The translations under genes were made by a program, and so were the position numbers. The notes beneath the pieces are model-generated. The model was not told the DNA's origin. It was given only the letters and a program-made list of their open reading frames with translations, and did no database searches. From Neobacillus rhizosphaerae (GTDB lineage: Bacteria; Bacillota; Bacilli; Bacillales; Cytobacillaceae), in contig NZ_CALBWS010000043.1 in assembly GCF_937468385.1 (NCBI RefSeq), forward strand, positions 1 through 35,833: 35,833 nt of DNA, read 5' to 3'. Shown piece after piece: positions 1 to 9,600 of the stretch (its first letter is position 1; each line of letters opens with the position of its first letter).

Positions 1-3
1 GTC

Positions 4-158
4 TTCATTGGTTACCACTTTTTCGTTTTTTCCTCGATTTCGGTCACCAATAGCCTTCATTGGTTACCACTTTTTCGTTTCCCCCTTGATTCCGGTCACC
101 AATAGCCTTCATTAGTTACCACTTTTTCGTTTTTCCTCGATTCCGGTCACCACTAGCC
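4..158. repeat. Three tandem copies of a ~52-bp repeat
   Basis: Three head-to-tail imperfect copies begin at about 4, 56 and 108, each opening with TTCATTGGTTACCAC or a close variant and containing TTTTTCGTTT and CGGTCACCA. A degenerate fourth start lies at about 159. The period is 52, 52, then 51 bases. No gene is seen in 1-296 and no open frame with a ribosome binding site crosses it. The role is unknown; it may continue left of the window. Confidence 0.75.
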
Positions 159-273
159 TTTATGGAGCCTTTTCAAGTGTTCGAGAAGGACTTTTATCCC
201 GACTACAGTCACTATAACCCTCTATAAATCAGTTTCATATAAGGAAACACAACAGTCCTGACAAAAGATAAAA

Positions 274-298
274 AAAACGGACACCAAGTGCCCGTTTT
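274..298 (-). terminator. Intrinsic terminator of the lic operon
   Basis: On the minus strand an 11-bp stem, arms AAAACGGGCAC and GTGTCCGTTTT with one G-T pair and a 3-nt loop, runs into a T-rich tract (complement of the A run at 271-277). It overlaps the stop codon of the licC-like gene, so it ends the three-gene lic transcript. Confidence 0.85.
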
Positions 299-989
299 AT
301 TTTTGTGCTGCCAACAGTTTATTCACTTTTTCAAGGTCTTCTAATGAATCGATTTCATAGCTGTCATCTGGGTGAATCTCCTGAAGATAGACATTCAAGC
401 CACCAAGGTTATTCTTGACGATTTCATCCCACCAGAATTCTTTAAAGTTGCCATCCTTAACGGCTTCTTCCAGTTTTCCGACAATATACCTGCCATCTTC
501 CTCAGACCAGTAAGAGACGCCGCAGAGAATGTACTCATGATCACCATCACCGATCTCAATATCCGTCACCTTATATTGATCGTCGTAACGGATCATCCAC
601 TCCGCTTTAAAATCCGGCTTCCGTGCACTAAAATACATTGAGGTTTTTGGATTTTTCAACAAGAAATTATGATTCAAGTACACATCCGCATCAATTACAT
701 ACGTATCATGAAGGTACTCCCTAACTAAATACATCGTGTACATATTGTTATAAATCTCGTATTTATCATTATGAACGAGCTTCACACCGTACTTCTCTTC
801 TAAATACTCGAATTTTTCCGCTAAATAGCCTGTTACCACAATGATTTCTTCGACGCCAATTTCCTGTAAATACTCAACCTGTTTCTCAAGCATTGGTTTT
901 CCGTTTACGACAGTTAGTGATTTAGGTGTTGTTAATGTTAATGGTCGTAATCTGGTACCCATTCCTGCTGCGAGTAAAATTGCTCTCAT
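297..989 (-). CDS. licC: LicC-like phosphocholine cytidylyltransferase
   Basis: This 230-aa cytoplasmic protein is predicted to activate phosphocholine with CTP to give CDP-choline. It has the full nucleotidyltransferase signature: AAGMGTRLRPLT from residue 7, the PK pair at 22-23 and the metal-binding IDAD at 99-102. Length and motifs (NDKYEIYNN, SYEIDSLEDL) closely resemble streptococcal LicC as I remember it, which favours choline over sugar substrates. The ATG lies directly after the stop of the upstream licB-like gene (TAAATG) with GGAGAG 8 bases before it, so translation is probably coupled. It is the last gene of the operon. A sugar-1-phosphate nucleotidyltransferase is the alternative, but the licB and choline-kinase neighbours argue against it. 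Confidence 0.88.
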   Translation of the reverse strand: MRAILLAAGMGTRLRPLTLTTPKSLTVVNGKPMLEKQVEYLQEIGVEEIIVVTGYLAEKFEYLEEKYGVKLVHNDKYEIYNNMYTMYLVREYLHDTYVIDADVYLNHNFLLKNPKTSMYFSARKPDFKAEWMIRYDDQYKVTDIEIGDGDHEYILCGVSYWSEEDGRYIVGKLEEAVKDGNFKEFWWDEIVKNNLGGLNVYLQEIHPDDSYEIDSLEDLEKVNKLLAAQK

Positions 990-1961
990 TTACACTGCTC
1001 TCCTGCCTTTACGAATATTCATCCATTTTAGTTCTTCCGGGTTGGCAACCGTTAAAATGGAGCCAACTAAAATCATTATACTAAAAATGACAGGCTTTGC
1101 GGTAATGGGCGTATCTAAAATGATAAAGCTTAAGAAAATCGCCCAAGCTGCGTACGAAATATTTAAGGCCATTGCCCGGGTAGGTCCTAAAGTGTAAATT
1201 GCTTTGTAATAGAACACATAGGAAGCCGTTCCCGACAAGGCAATTACTGCGATAAGAAAAAATTGGCTGCTCTTAAAGACTTCACCAACAAGCGGATATG
1301 CATTGAAAAGAGGTAAAATCAAGACTGCGTAAGTAACAGCTGAAACCAATTGTCGAATTTGCAACGCCTGTTCAGGTGAAATTTCATCATCCTTCATTCC
1401 GTATGCCAGAATAACGCACTCCATGCCCCAGCCGAAAATACAAAATAGGATAAAGGTGAATCCAAGAATGTAACTAGGAGAGGGTTCCCCACCGGCAAAG
1501 CCTAAAAGGAAAATGAATAGGATACTAATAAAAAGTCCAAACCAGTTTTTTATCGTTAATCGGTCCTTTAGGATGATGAACGCAAAGAACGCACCAATCG
1601 CTGGATAAACGGCCGAAATCGATGCGGACAACGATGCACCCAAATATTTAACGGCAAGCACGTAACCGGTCATCCCAATCGGGCCGCCGAGAAGCGCACC
1701 TAGCATCACAAACCGGCCACTTCTCGTTGTTAATTTTTTAAAAGGAACCGTAAATTCACCTCTTATCGTCATATAGATCATCATCCACAAGCTTGATAAC
1801 ATATCGTGGAAAAATGTACTCACTAATGGGGCTAGAAAAATGACCGTTTCCGTCGAGATAAACAATGATTTTGATAACACCATTCCGATTAAGACCGTGT
1901 CGAGCGCCCAAGTAAACCCTGAGCCTAAACCGAAGAAAATCCCTTTATTTTGTTTGAACAT
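990..1961 (-). CDS. licB: LicB-like choline permease (EamA/DMT family)
   Basis: This 323-aa integral membrane protein of about ten hydrophobic segments belongs to the drug/metabolite transporter superfamily. The stretch around residues 90-135, with GPIGM, AVKYLGASL and SAVYPA, matches the LicB choline transporter group rather than generic EamA exporters. Its predicted job is choline uptake for the kinase and cytidylyltransferase encoded on either side. The ATG at 1961 overlaps the last 17 bases of the upstream gene in another frame and has CAGGGAG just before it, pointing to translational coupling. Substrate choice rests on family resemblance and gene context, not on a binding residue that I can point to. 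Confidence 0.85.
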   Translation of the reverse strand: MFKQNKGIFFGLGSGFTWALDTVLIGMVLSKSLFISTETVIFLAPLVSTFFHDMLSSLWMMIYMTIRGEFTVPFKKLTTRSGRFVMLGALLGGPIGMTGYVLAVKYLGASLSASISAVYPAIGAFFAFIILKDRLTIKNWFGLFISILFIFLLGFAGGEPSPSYILGFTFILFCIFGWGMECVILAYGMKDDEISPEQALQIRQLVSAVTYAVLILPLFNAYPLVGEVFKSSQFFLIAVIALSGTASYVFYYKAIYTLGPTRAMALNISYAAWAIFLSFIILDTPITAKPVIFSIMILVGSILTVANPEELKWMNIRKGRRAV

Positions 1962-3825
1962 ATGTCATCTCCCTGATTAAGTCATGGTTTAAATTCTTTC
2001 TACATCTTGCTAAGAGGTCAGTCCCATAGGTGCCAAAGTCGTCACCCTTTGCCTCCTTGATAATTGTCCAAATGGTCCAAAGGAAATCTTGGAAAATTTT
2101 ATTCATAATCATTCGTTGCTGAATTTCCAGTGGTACTTCATCTTCCTGCAAATAAAGCGTTAAAAATAATTCTTCTTCTTCCGGTGTAAACTCACTCTCC
2201 ATTGCGTGCCAAGCAAGGTCCCACATCGGGTCATTCATACCACTATATTCCCAGTCAATGAAATAAAGTTTTTTCTCACCGCTTTTGACGATATTTTGTG
2301 GAAGGGCATCAATATGACATGGAGTAAGTTGAATATCCATCCCTTGGTAAATTTCCTTCAAAACCATTACTTGTTCCTTCACTTCGAAATAATGGTCATA
2401 GGGGTGACCATTTGCTTCCTTCATCAACCGCTCGTACTCAACCATTTTTTCAAAAACATCAAAGCGATTGGCCATTTCCAATCCAGAAAAGTGCAAAATT
2501 CGAAAGTTGGCCGTTGTCAGCTCCATGATATCCTGTCGTTTTGTCATTTTAGGGGTCAGTGTTTCAGCCTCAGGAATCAATTCAGCAATTTTCACGCCCG
2601 TTTCTTCATTAAAATAAACCAACTCCGTATCAATACCCAGATTACTTGCAAGCGCTGCATTGAATTTTTCCTCTTTTCGATTAATCATTGATTCAGTCCC
2701 ATTACCAGGAATCCTTAAGACAAACTCTTTGCCCTTTATGACTACTTTAAAATTTTTATTCGTCATGCCGCCAAATGGCTGAATATCCTCAATGTCCTCA
2801 TAGGCAATATCTAATGCATCCATCAGGTGGCTTTTAATCCAAATTTCTCTGAACTTTGCCTCTTTCCGCTTTAGCATCGGATAGGTTTTTTCCGTGACTG
2901 TGGTATAGTGCTTCCAGCTGTCAATTTCTCCCCACATAAGATTATGCATTTTCAAGTAACCAATATTGTAGTGCCTTGAAATATCGAGCAGCATATATTC
3001 ATAATTCATGAATGGATTCCGGTTGTTTTTATGGTACTCGCTGACCATTTTTGTATAAACTTCATAGGAAATCTTGCTGATTCCAATCATTTCTCCATCG
3101 ATATAGTTGAATTGGTGGATGTCCTTGGAAATTTTATGAAGATAGCCATTTTTGATTTCCACAAATGCCTCGTCCCCTGAACCGCCCTCATTGGTGATGA
3201 GGATACAGTCGCGCTGCGGATGCGAGAGGGTTTCCCTTATTGCCCGCTCTTCAATTAGAATATCATCTTCAATCAACAAAAAGTCATTGGCGATATAGGG
3301 TTGTGCCGCCGCTAAGGAGGCCATCGAACCAGTCCATTTATATTTCTTATTTTCAACAAATGTCAGATGCTTGAATTCAGGATATTCCTCGAACAGTTCA
3401 GACTTGTAGCCAGTGACGATGACAATATCGTTGATGCCATTTTCCTGCAAAATATCAAGATTTCTTTTTAACAATGTGATTCCCTCAAAAGTCATTAAAC
3501 CTGCTGGTTTGTTAAAATCCGTTCTCATGCCTGCAGCTAAAATCACAGCTTGTTTAATTTCTGACAGCGATTCCTGATGAATATTAACCTTTTTATGATG
3601 GTAGGCCTCAATGCCGCTTTGCAGGAAATCGATTCCCTTTTGTGTTAAAAAATAGCTGATATTTCGTCCTTTTTTTTCACTAAATATATAGTCTCCAAAC
3701 GTTAAATCATGGATAAGGTAATTAACCTTGCCAATTGAGATACCGCAAATCTCTGCCATTTTCTTTTGATTCAAGTTAGCATTTTTATTAATAGCTTCTA
3801 ATAATTGAAATAAGTGTTGTTCCAT
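1945..3825 (-). CDS. Fused HTH regulator, nucleotidyltransferase-like domain and LicA-like choline kinase
   Basis: The protein is 626 aa from the ATG at 3825, chosen because AAGGGAGGCC lies just upstream and a good promoter sits between it and the longer in-frame start at 3912. Residues 1-70 look like a MarR-type winged helix. Residues 91-330 resemble a nucleotidyltransferase but the signature is altered: AAGMRTDFNKPAG at 97-109, lacking the usual GxGxR run and with Ala where the PK lysine normally sits. Residues 345-626 form a choline-kinase/APH-like domain with HIDALPQN (H504, D506, N511) and DWEYSG (D524), the catalytic and metal motifs. It should phosphorylate imported choline as the first step of the pathway, and the HTH may autoregulate the operon. 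The middle domain may be catalytically changed or regulatory. Confidence 0.85.
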   Translation of the reverse strand: MEQHLFQLLEAINKNANLNQKKMAEICGISIGKVNYLIHDLTFGDYIFSEKKGRNISYFLTQKGIDFLQSGIEAYHHKKVNIHQESLSEIKQAVILAAGMRTDFNKPAGLMTFEGITLLKRNLDILQENGINDIVIVTGYKSELFEEYPEFKHLTFVENKKYKWTGSMASLAAAQPYIANDFLLIEDDILIEERAIRETLSHPQRDCILITNEGGSGDEAFVEIKNGYLHKISKDIHQFNYIDGEMIGISKISYEVYTKMVSEYHKNNRNPFMNYEYMLLDISRHYNIGYLKMHNLMWGEIDSWKHYTTVTEKTYPMLKRKEAKFREIWIKSHLMDALDIAYEDIEDIQPFGGMTNKNFKVVIKGKEFVLRIPGNGTESMINRKEEKFNAALASNLGIDTELVYFNEETGVKIAELIPEAETLTPKMTKRQDIMELTTANFRILHFSGLEMANRFDVFEKMVEYERLMKEANGHPYDHYFEVKEQVMVLKEIYQGMDIQLTPCHIDALPQNIVKSGEKKLYFIDWEYSGMNDPMWDLAWHAMESEFTPEEEELFLTLYLQEDEVPLEIQQRMIMNKIFQDFLWTIWTIIKEAKGDDFGTYGTDLLARCRKNLNHDLIREMTYVQTK

Positions 3826-3846
3826 AAGGGGCCTCCCTTTGATGTG

Positions 3847-3897
3847 TTCAAAATTTGAATGTATTTTAATTGTAACGTAGCCCAGAAAATCTGTAAA
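3847..3897 (-). promoter_or_regulatory. Sigma-A promoter and palindromic operator of the lic operon
   Basis: On the minus strand TTTACA (3892-3897) and TACAAT (3869-3874) are separated by exactly 17 bases, a near-consensus housekeeping promoter. About +3 to +15 from the expected start lies the perfect 13-bp palindrome TTCAAATTTTGAA (3847-3859), well placed to block transcription. The first gene of the operon carries an N-terminal winged helix, so an autoregulatory operator is a reasonable inference. Confidence 0.7.
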
Positions 3898-3956
3898 CAA
3901 AAAAATAATCAATTGCGATTAGTATTTACCACAATCAAGAATAACCCTATTTTCGC

Positions 3957-3987
3957 AAAAAAAGACCGTGCATCAGAATGCACAGCC
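3957..3987 (-). terminator. Intrinsic terminator after the choline-binding glucosaminidase
   Basis: Minus-strand arms GGCTGTGCAT and ATGCACGGTC form a 10-bp stem with two G-T pairs and a TCTG loop, followed by seven T. It lies 12 bases past the stop of the glucosaminidase gene and separates it from the lic promoter. Confidence 0.85.
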
Positions 3988-3998
3988 CTCTTCAAACC

Positions 3999-6053
3999 TT
4001 ATTTATAAACAGAAACATCATAATACAACGTATATGAGCTTAACGAATCGTAGATTTTTTTAATATTATTTACCTGCTTGACCGCCCAGCCGATATCAGT
4101 TGCATATTGATGGTATGGTGTAATTGGATTCCATCTCATTTTATAAAGGGTGTTTTGCGGTGTCGAAGCGTTGATATAGCCAGCTCCAATGAATTCTGCA
4201 CCGCCGATAATCGCTGCTTCAGGTGTAAACCAGCCCTTCTTATACGCGGTTTCGGCTCCGCAAGTTTCAGGACAGCTATCAATCGCACCAATACCATACA
4301 TATTATAAACAGGTCTTGGTTCTACAGGTTTTCCATCAACCATACTGACAATAATTTTACCTGACGCAAGTTTAGATTGACCATTTCCGGTTTCAAGTAA
4401 AGCGTGGGAAATAAGATAAACTTCATTCACATTATTTTGCTTACCTGCTTGAATGAACGCATCTCCCATTTTATCCAAGGTACCTTTTCCAGCGAGAATT
4501 TTTTTATTTAAATCATCAGCAACTGTTCCAGCGCTTTTGTTTAATAATAGAAATTGGAAGTATTCTGCACTTGTTGGGCTGAAGGTGTTCGGATTTAAAT
4601 AATAGGAAACATCTTCGGCTTTTGCATTCCGCCAAGTGCCATATTTAATTTCATACCAAGTTCCCACAGCAGCAACAATTTGTACCTGTGCATCTTGCTT
4701 CAATGTTCCATAAATAAAGGAGTTAGAGTTCGTTTCCTCGCGAACATATAGTGTAGTCGCGGTCACGACGCCTTTTGTAGGATCATTTGCATCTCGTAAA
4801 ATATAATCTGAGCTCACGTATGCTTTATTATTTTTATACTTATCCGTCTGCGGACTTTGCTTCATTTCGATATCAAGCATTTGCTGGAAGGTAAGGTTAT
4901 AATTCGTTGTTGTGATTACTGGCCCGGTATTTAAGACTCCATTTTCGAAAAAATTATAGAGCTTGCCGTCGATAACCTGTTCGCCAGTCACCATTTTTCC
5001 ATACCCATCAAAATAGTACCTGTTACCATCTAGCGCTAACCAACCAATGACCATATCTCCATTTTTACTCAAATAGTACGTTGAGCCTTTATCGGTCAGC
5101 CAACCCTTATTGGCAGCACCGTCGCTTCCAAAATAGTACCACTTGTTTTCAATCTGCTTCCAGCCACTGTCCGTTTGCTTTACACCATCGGATCCGAAAA
5201 AGTATATTTGACCATCAACAGACTGCAAACCAGTCTGCATTTTCCCATCTGAACCAAAGTAATAATTATTACCATTTTCCGTTAACCAGCCGGTTTTTAT
5301 AAAGCCATCCTCTGAAAAATAAAACTTATTAGTTCCATCCACTAACCAGCCTTTATGGTTGCTACCATCTTGATCAAAATACATGGCAATGGAGCCATCG
5401 CGGAACCAGCCTGTAATAGGAGCGGTGTTCAAAGCTCCTGAAGCGGCAAAAACGTACGGCTTTCCATCAATGTATTTTTGTCCTGTGACCATTGCACCGC
5501 TTGGGTTTAGGAAATACGTTAAGTTTTTATCTTGCACCCAGCCGGTCTTCATCGCTCCACTTGGATCAAGGAGATACCAGCTGTTTGCGTTGAATAACCA
5601 GCCTGTTTTCATTGCACCACTTGGCATAAGAAAATACCAGATGTTTTTGTCCTTCAGCCAACCTGTTTTCATCACACCACTTGGGTCAAGGAAATACCAA
5701 ATATTATTTTCTTTCAGCCAGCCGGTTTTCATTGCACCACTTTTTTTATCAAGGAAGTACCAGCGATTTTTGTCTGAAACCCAGCCGGTTTTCATCACAC
5801 CGTTACTCCCTAGGAAATACCATTTATTTTTATCAAGTACCCAGCCGGTTTTCATCGCACCGTTACTTCCTAGAAAATACCATTTGTTTTTATCAAGTAC
5901 CCAGCCGGTAACTTTCTTTCCTGTTGAAGTTAAGTAGTACCAACTGTTATTCTGATACTTCCACGTATTGGTTCCAGCCGCAGTAACGCCAGATGCTGTC
6001 GAAGAGAACAACATCGTTGCCAAAACTAAAGCAGTGACACGTTTTTTCTTCAA
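3999..6053 (-). CDS. Secreted choline-binding endo-beta-N-acetylglucosaminidase
   Basis: The protein is 684 aa from a TTG at 6053, preferred over an ATG seven codons earlier because GGGGGGAG sits 5 bases before the TTG. It opens with a signal peptide (KKKR, then a hydrophobic run, likely cut near VTAA). About 17 CW_binding_1 repeats of the GWxxxxxxWYFLxxxGAMKT type follow over residues 30-385, then an SH3-like stretch (about 420-490). Residues 500-684 are a glucosaminidase domain with the catalytic glutamate in HALLETGNGQS (E554). It should cut peptidoglycan glycan strands at the surface while anchored to phosphocholine, like pneumococcal LytB, but with the repeats at the N-terminus. The lic genes immediately downstream support choline as the ligand. 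Confidence 0.9.
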   Translation of the reverse strand: MKKKRVTALVLATMLFSSTASGVTAAGTNTWKYQNNSWYYLTSTGKKVTGWVLDKNKWYFLGSNGAMKTGWVLDKNKWYFLGSNGVMKTGWVSDKNRWYFLDKKSGAMKTGWLKENNIWYFLDPSGVMKTGWLKDKNIWYFLMPSGAMKTGWLFNANSWYLLDPSGAMKTGWVQDKNLTYFLNPSGAMVTGQKYIDGKPYVFAASGALNTAPITGWFRDGSIAMYFDQDGSNHKGWLVDGTNKFYFSEDGFIKTGWLTENGNNYYFGSDGKMQTGLQSVDGQIYFFGSDGVKQTDSGWKQIENKWYYFGSDGAANKGWLTDKGSTYYLSKNGDMVIGWLALDGNRYYFDGYGKMVTGEQVIDGKLYNFFENGVLNTGPVITTTNYNLTFQQMLDIEMKQSPQTDKYKNNKAYVSSDYILRDANDPTKGVVTATTLYVREETNSNSFIYGTLKQDAQVQIVAAVGTWYEIKYGTWRNAKAEDVSYYLNPNTFSPTSAEYFQFLLLNKSAGTVADDLNKKILAGKGTLDKMGDAFIQAGKQNNVNEVYLISHALLETGNGQSKLASGKIIVSMVDGKPVEPRPVYNMYGIGAIDSCPETCGAETAYKKGWFTPEAAIIGGAEFIGAGYINASTPQNTLYKMRWNPITPYHQYATDIGWAVKQVNNIKKIYDSLSSYTLYYDVSVYK

Positions 6054-6554
6054 TATTACTCCCCCCTGGATCATAATCTCTCTATGAAACTATTTATTTT
6101 TATTATGAAAAAAATGCTTAAAGCCGAGGAAAAACATTAGGAATGCCGGTTTCTGAATGGATTATGTGGAAAATAAGCATTAAATGAGAACAGCAATGCA
6201 CTATGATTATACTAAATTACCAGATTTCGAGATATGGGAAATAAAGTGAATTTCCCGCTGAAGAAAAGCGTTCTCGTTAGTTATTTAGCCACTCACATTC
6301 TATGGCAGAACCTTAATTTTACCGTAAATAAATCGATCCTCCTGTTCCTAAAATTTATATGTACTCTCTTATTCTCTCATTTTGACACAATTTTTCAACC
6401 AAAAATTGAAAAATATGTCGTTTTTAGTACTTTTGTCATTTTTACACGAAAATTCACAATAAAAAACTATCATGAGCCTCAACTCCCAACCCAACCATGG
6501 AAATAAATTTAGAGAACAAGCCGTAGTCACCTAATAAAGGCGGTGAGAGCAGAG

Positions 6555-6612
6555 CTAGACTTCACATCTTTCGTCTAGTGAAATGGGTATTTCACTTTAA
6601 CTGGTTAAAGTG
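6555..6612. repeat. Cluster of overlapping inverted repeats
   Basis: Three stems occur in 58 bases: CTAGAC (6555-6560) with GTCTAG (6573-6578); GTGAAAT (6578-6584) with ATTTCAC (6589-6595); and CACTTTAAC (6593-6601) with GTTAAAGTG (6604-6612). The last two share CAC and so cannot form at the same time. They lie downstream of the protease terminator; whether they belong to an RNA or a DNA element is unclear. Confidence 0.6.
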
Positions 6613-6647
6613 ATTCATTTTTGCGGCGCTCCGCCCCTTTTCCACAG

Positions 6648-6676
6648 AAAAAGACGAACAGATGAGAGTCTGTTCG
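6648..6676 (-). terminator. Intrinsic terminator after the S8 protease gene
   Basis: Arms CGAACAGA (6655-6662) and TCTGTTCG (6669-6676) form a perfect 8-bp stem. On the minus strand it is followed by TCTTTTTC. It lies about 25 bases past the stop of the protease gene. Confidence 0.8.
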
Positions 6677-6699
6677 CCTTAATATAATAGAACTCCAAC

Positions 6700-9600
6700 T
6701 TATTTAATCCAAGCTCCGTCCTTGCCAAGCTTATAGCCGTTTACCGTTGTGTTAGCAGCCATTACGCCTGAACTATAGAGGTAATACCATTTGCCATTGA
6801 CTTGCTTCCAGCCTGTGGCCATTGCACCATTGGCATTGAGATAATACCACTTGCCTCCATCAAATAACCAACCAGTAGCCATTGCGCCTGATTTATTTAG
6901 GTAATACCAAGTCTTGCCGTCTTTTACCCAACCAGTGGCCATTGCACCTGATTTAGTTAGGAAATACCATTTGTTACCGTCTTTCACCCAGCCGGTTTGC
7001 ATTTTGCCGTCTTTAGCAAGGAAGTACCATTTGCCCTTATCCTGTACCCAACCTGTTGTTTTTACATCTTTTGAATAATAGAACCATGAACCATTTTCGA
7101 AGCTCCAGCCGTTTTTCACTTCTGGCTTTGGATCTGGTTTTGGATCTGCATCCTTACGGTTGATAACAATTTCTTTAACGGTTTCGTTACCGCCAAGGTC
7201 AGTCGCTTTCAAAGTAAATTTATTTTCGCCTTCTTTAAGCGGAACCGTTACTTGATAATCCTTGTTTAATGGTTTTAATACATCCACAGGGCTTACAAGT
7301 GGCACTTCGAACTCGTTATTATCATCAATATAGAACTTTAAGTAGTTGAAGTTATCTTGGAGGTTTACATTCAAAGTAACTTTATCAACATTCTTATTCA
7401 CTCTTGCTGGTGGATTTACATTAATTACTGATTTCGTTGTGTCAATATAGACCTTGCGAGCAATCGAGATTACTTTGTCAGAGTGGTCAACAGCTTCTAC
7501 AATTACATCAAATAGTCCATCTTTAACAAATGTAACAGTTGTTGAGAAGTTGTAACGACCAGCTTCGTCTTGCTTCAACTCAATTTCTTTTCCATTTACC
7601 TTTAATGATTTTAAACCAGTATCATCCGTTACAAATCCTTTAACAGGAACTTCAAATGAAGAATAAGCTCCCCATGGCTCTGGTGAATTTGGAACATAAT
7701 TCCCATCCTTATCTTTTGTACCATCACTAATAATGATTAGTGGAAGATCAACATCACCAATTGCAGAAGTATCATAGCCGTAGTTTCCAGCGTAGTCCCA
7801 AGCTACTACTTGTATGACTGCTTTTTCTGGTACTCCTTCAAGCGCATAAGAAGTAGTTTTTCCATTAACAGTAGATACACGTTCTCCATTTACAAAAATC
7901 CAATATTCTTCCGTACCAGTTCCATTTTCAATTGTTTCCCAAGATACAACTGATTTGTCTGGATCAAAGGTGGAGGTAACCTTAGGTGCAGTAGTGTCAA
8001 CATAGACAGGGATTTTCTTGGATTGCCACTTAGCACCAGCATAGTCGATGACGGATTTGATTTCGTAGTAATACAAACCATCTTTAACGACTTGGCCCTT
8101 TATTTTTCCGTCCCATATACGGTCTCCTTTTAGGGAATATGGGGGAGCCTGTCCACTATCATAGGCATTTTTGTAAACATTTGACTCAGCTTTTACTCTA
8201 CGGAGTTGATTTCCGTCTTTATCCAAAATATTAAATTGAGCTTCAAGAGCATTTCTTAAGAATGAAGGGATCGGATTAAAGTTATCATTGTATTTATCCC
8301 CATTTGGAGAAAGAGCAAAGAAGTTCTTTTCAGGGACCGGTAATAAATCAATTAATTCATTATCTGCCTTTGTTACTGCGTCAACCCCTATATCAAAGTA
8401 ACGAACCTCTCCAAGGGTTGAAAAGCCATCGACAATTTGCGGTTCATCCCAATTTCCGTAGAAGCCTACATATGGGGCAGTTAAATTAGGATTATTTTTA
8501 TCTACCGCTTCTAATGTAACAGAGCCTTCAACGAAAATGTTCTTTCTTAAGTCAAATAGAGTCTTATTATCATCTGCATCAAGACCTGGAATTTTTGCGT
8601 TTGAGAAATCCACTTTTACGGTAAAGTCCACAGAATTCCCTGCTGGTACTGTTACCGTTTTAGGAGCATCAACTTTTGCACCTTCAAGGTTTCCGGCAAT
8701 TAGAGCGTTATATTCAGGGTTATCTTTGCCGTAATTTTGGATTGTATCTGTTAGTACATCCGTATTTACATTGTATGCTACAGACTTGTCTGAAATATTC
8801 TTCACTGTAAAGGTCATTTCAAATTGCTTCGTTTGGAAGTTCTTTAATTCTACCTTCGCATCGCCTGTTGCTTTATTTACAAAGTATGCAGGTGTTGTCA
8901 CAGCTGCATAGGTTTGCATCATTCCAGCACCTTGGCGGCGTGGAGAAAACGGCTGGCCATTTAAGTCATCAATCACTTTTGCCGTATTCATCAATAATAC
9001 TTTTGCAAGATGAGAAAGATCAGCTACAGAAAGATTTTTGAAACGAGCATCTGATTGCAAGTATTGCTGTACGAGGGCTGATCCGCCGGCAACATGTGGT
9101 GATGCCATCGAAGTACCGCTCATTACTCCATATTTATTGTTATTAAATGTGGAATAAATATTTCCACCAGGAGCAGTTATTTCAGGCTTCAACTCAAGGC
9201 TTGGTGTTGTTCCCCAAGAAGTAAAGCTTGTCATACGGCCCATTTCAGGACTTTCAGATTTTTTCAATTGAGACACATTAATTGTTGTTTGTCCTGCAGC
9301 AATCGCCTCATTAAGGGTTTGGCCTTCAGCTTTTGAAATTAACATGAATGGAACATCCCAACCGCCTTGGTTGTCATACGGGAATCCATTTGTAGCATTC
9401 CAAACGATAATACCTGCTGCTCCAGCCGCAGCAGCATTTTTTGTTTTGTCAACGAAGGTTAAAGTTCCACGTGGTACCACAACGATTTTTCCTTTTACAT
9501 CAAGACCATTATAGTCTTCTGGAGCACCGAGTTTATTTCCAAGGCTGACTAGTTGAAGTTTACCACCATTAGCAGTTGCTAGCTCGGTCCAATCGTCGAT

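Larger units (their letters stand above)
6054..6699. other. Gene-poor intergenic region with a hairpin cluster
   Basis: No convincing gene is seen. A 90-codon plus-strand frame at 6234-6506 has no ribosome binding site. A TATAAT-like box lies at 6206-6211 on the minus strand but lacks a good -35. The right third holds several inverted repeats (listed separately), a GC-rich motif at 6622-6641 and the terminator of the protease gene. Confidence 0.5.

Noticed and set aside
4..158. CRISPR array
   Set aside because: The copies are contiguous and imperfect, without unique spacers between short identical repeats, and no cas gene is present.
3826..3912. Longer start for the fused choline kinase
   Set aside because: The extra 29 codons cover a good promoter and operator; ATG 3825 has a strong ribosome binding site.
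5383..5937. Long plus-strand frame opposite the choline-binding repeats
   Set aside because: It is the antisense image of a repetitive coding region; the same artefact appears at 11767-12207.
6234..6506. 90-codon plus-strand frame
   Set aside because: No ribosome binding site, low-complexity A/T-rich translation and no family resemblance; likely chance.
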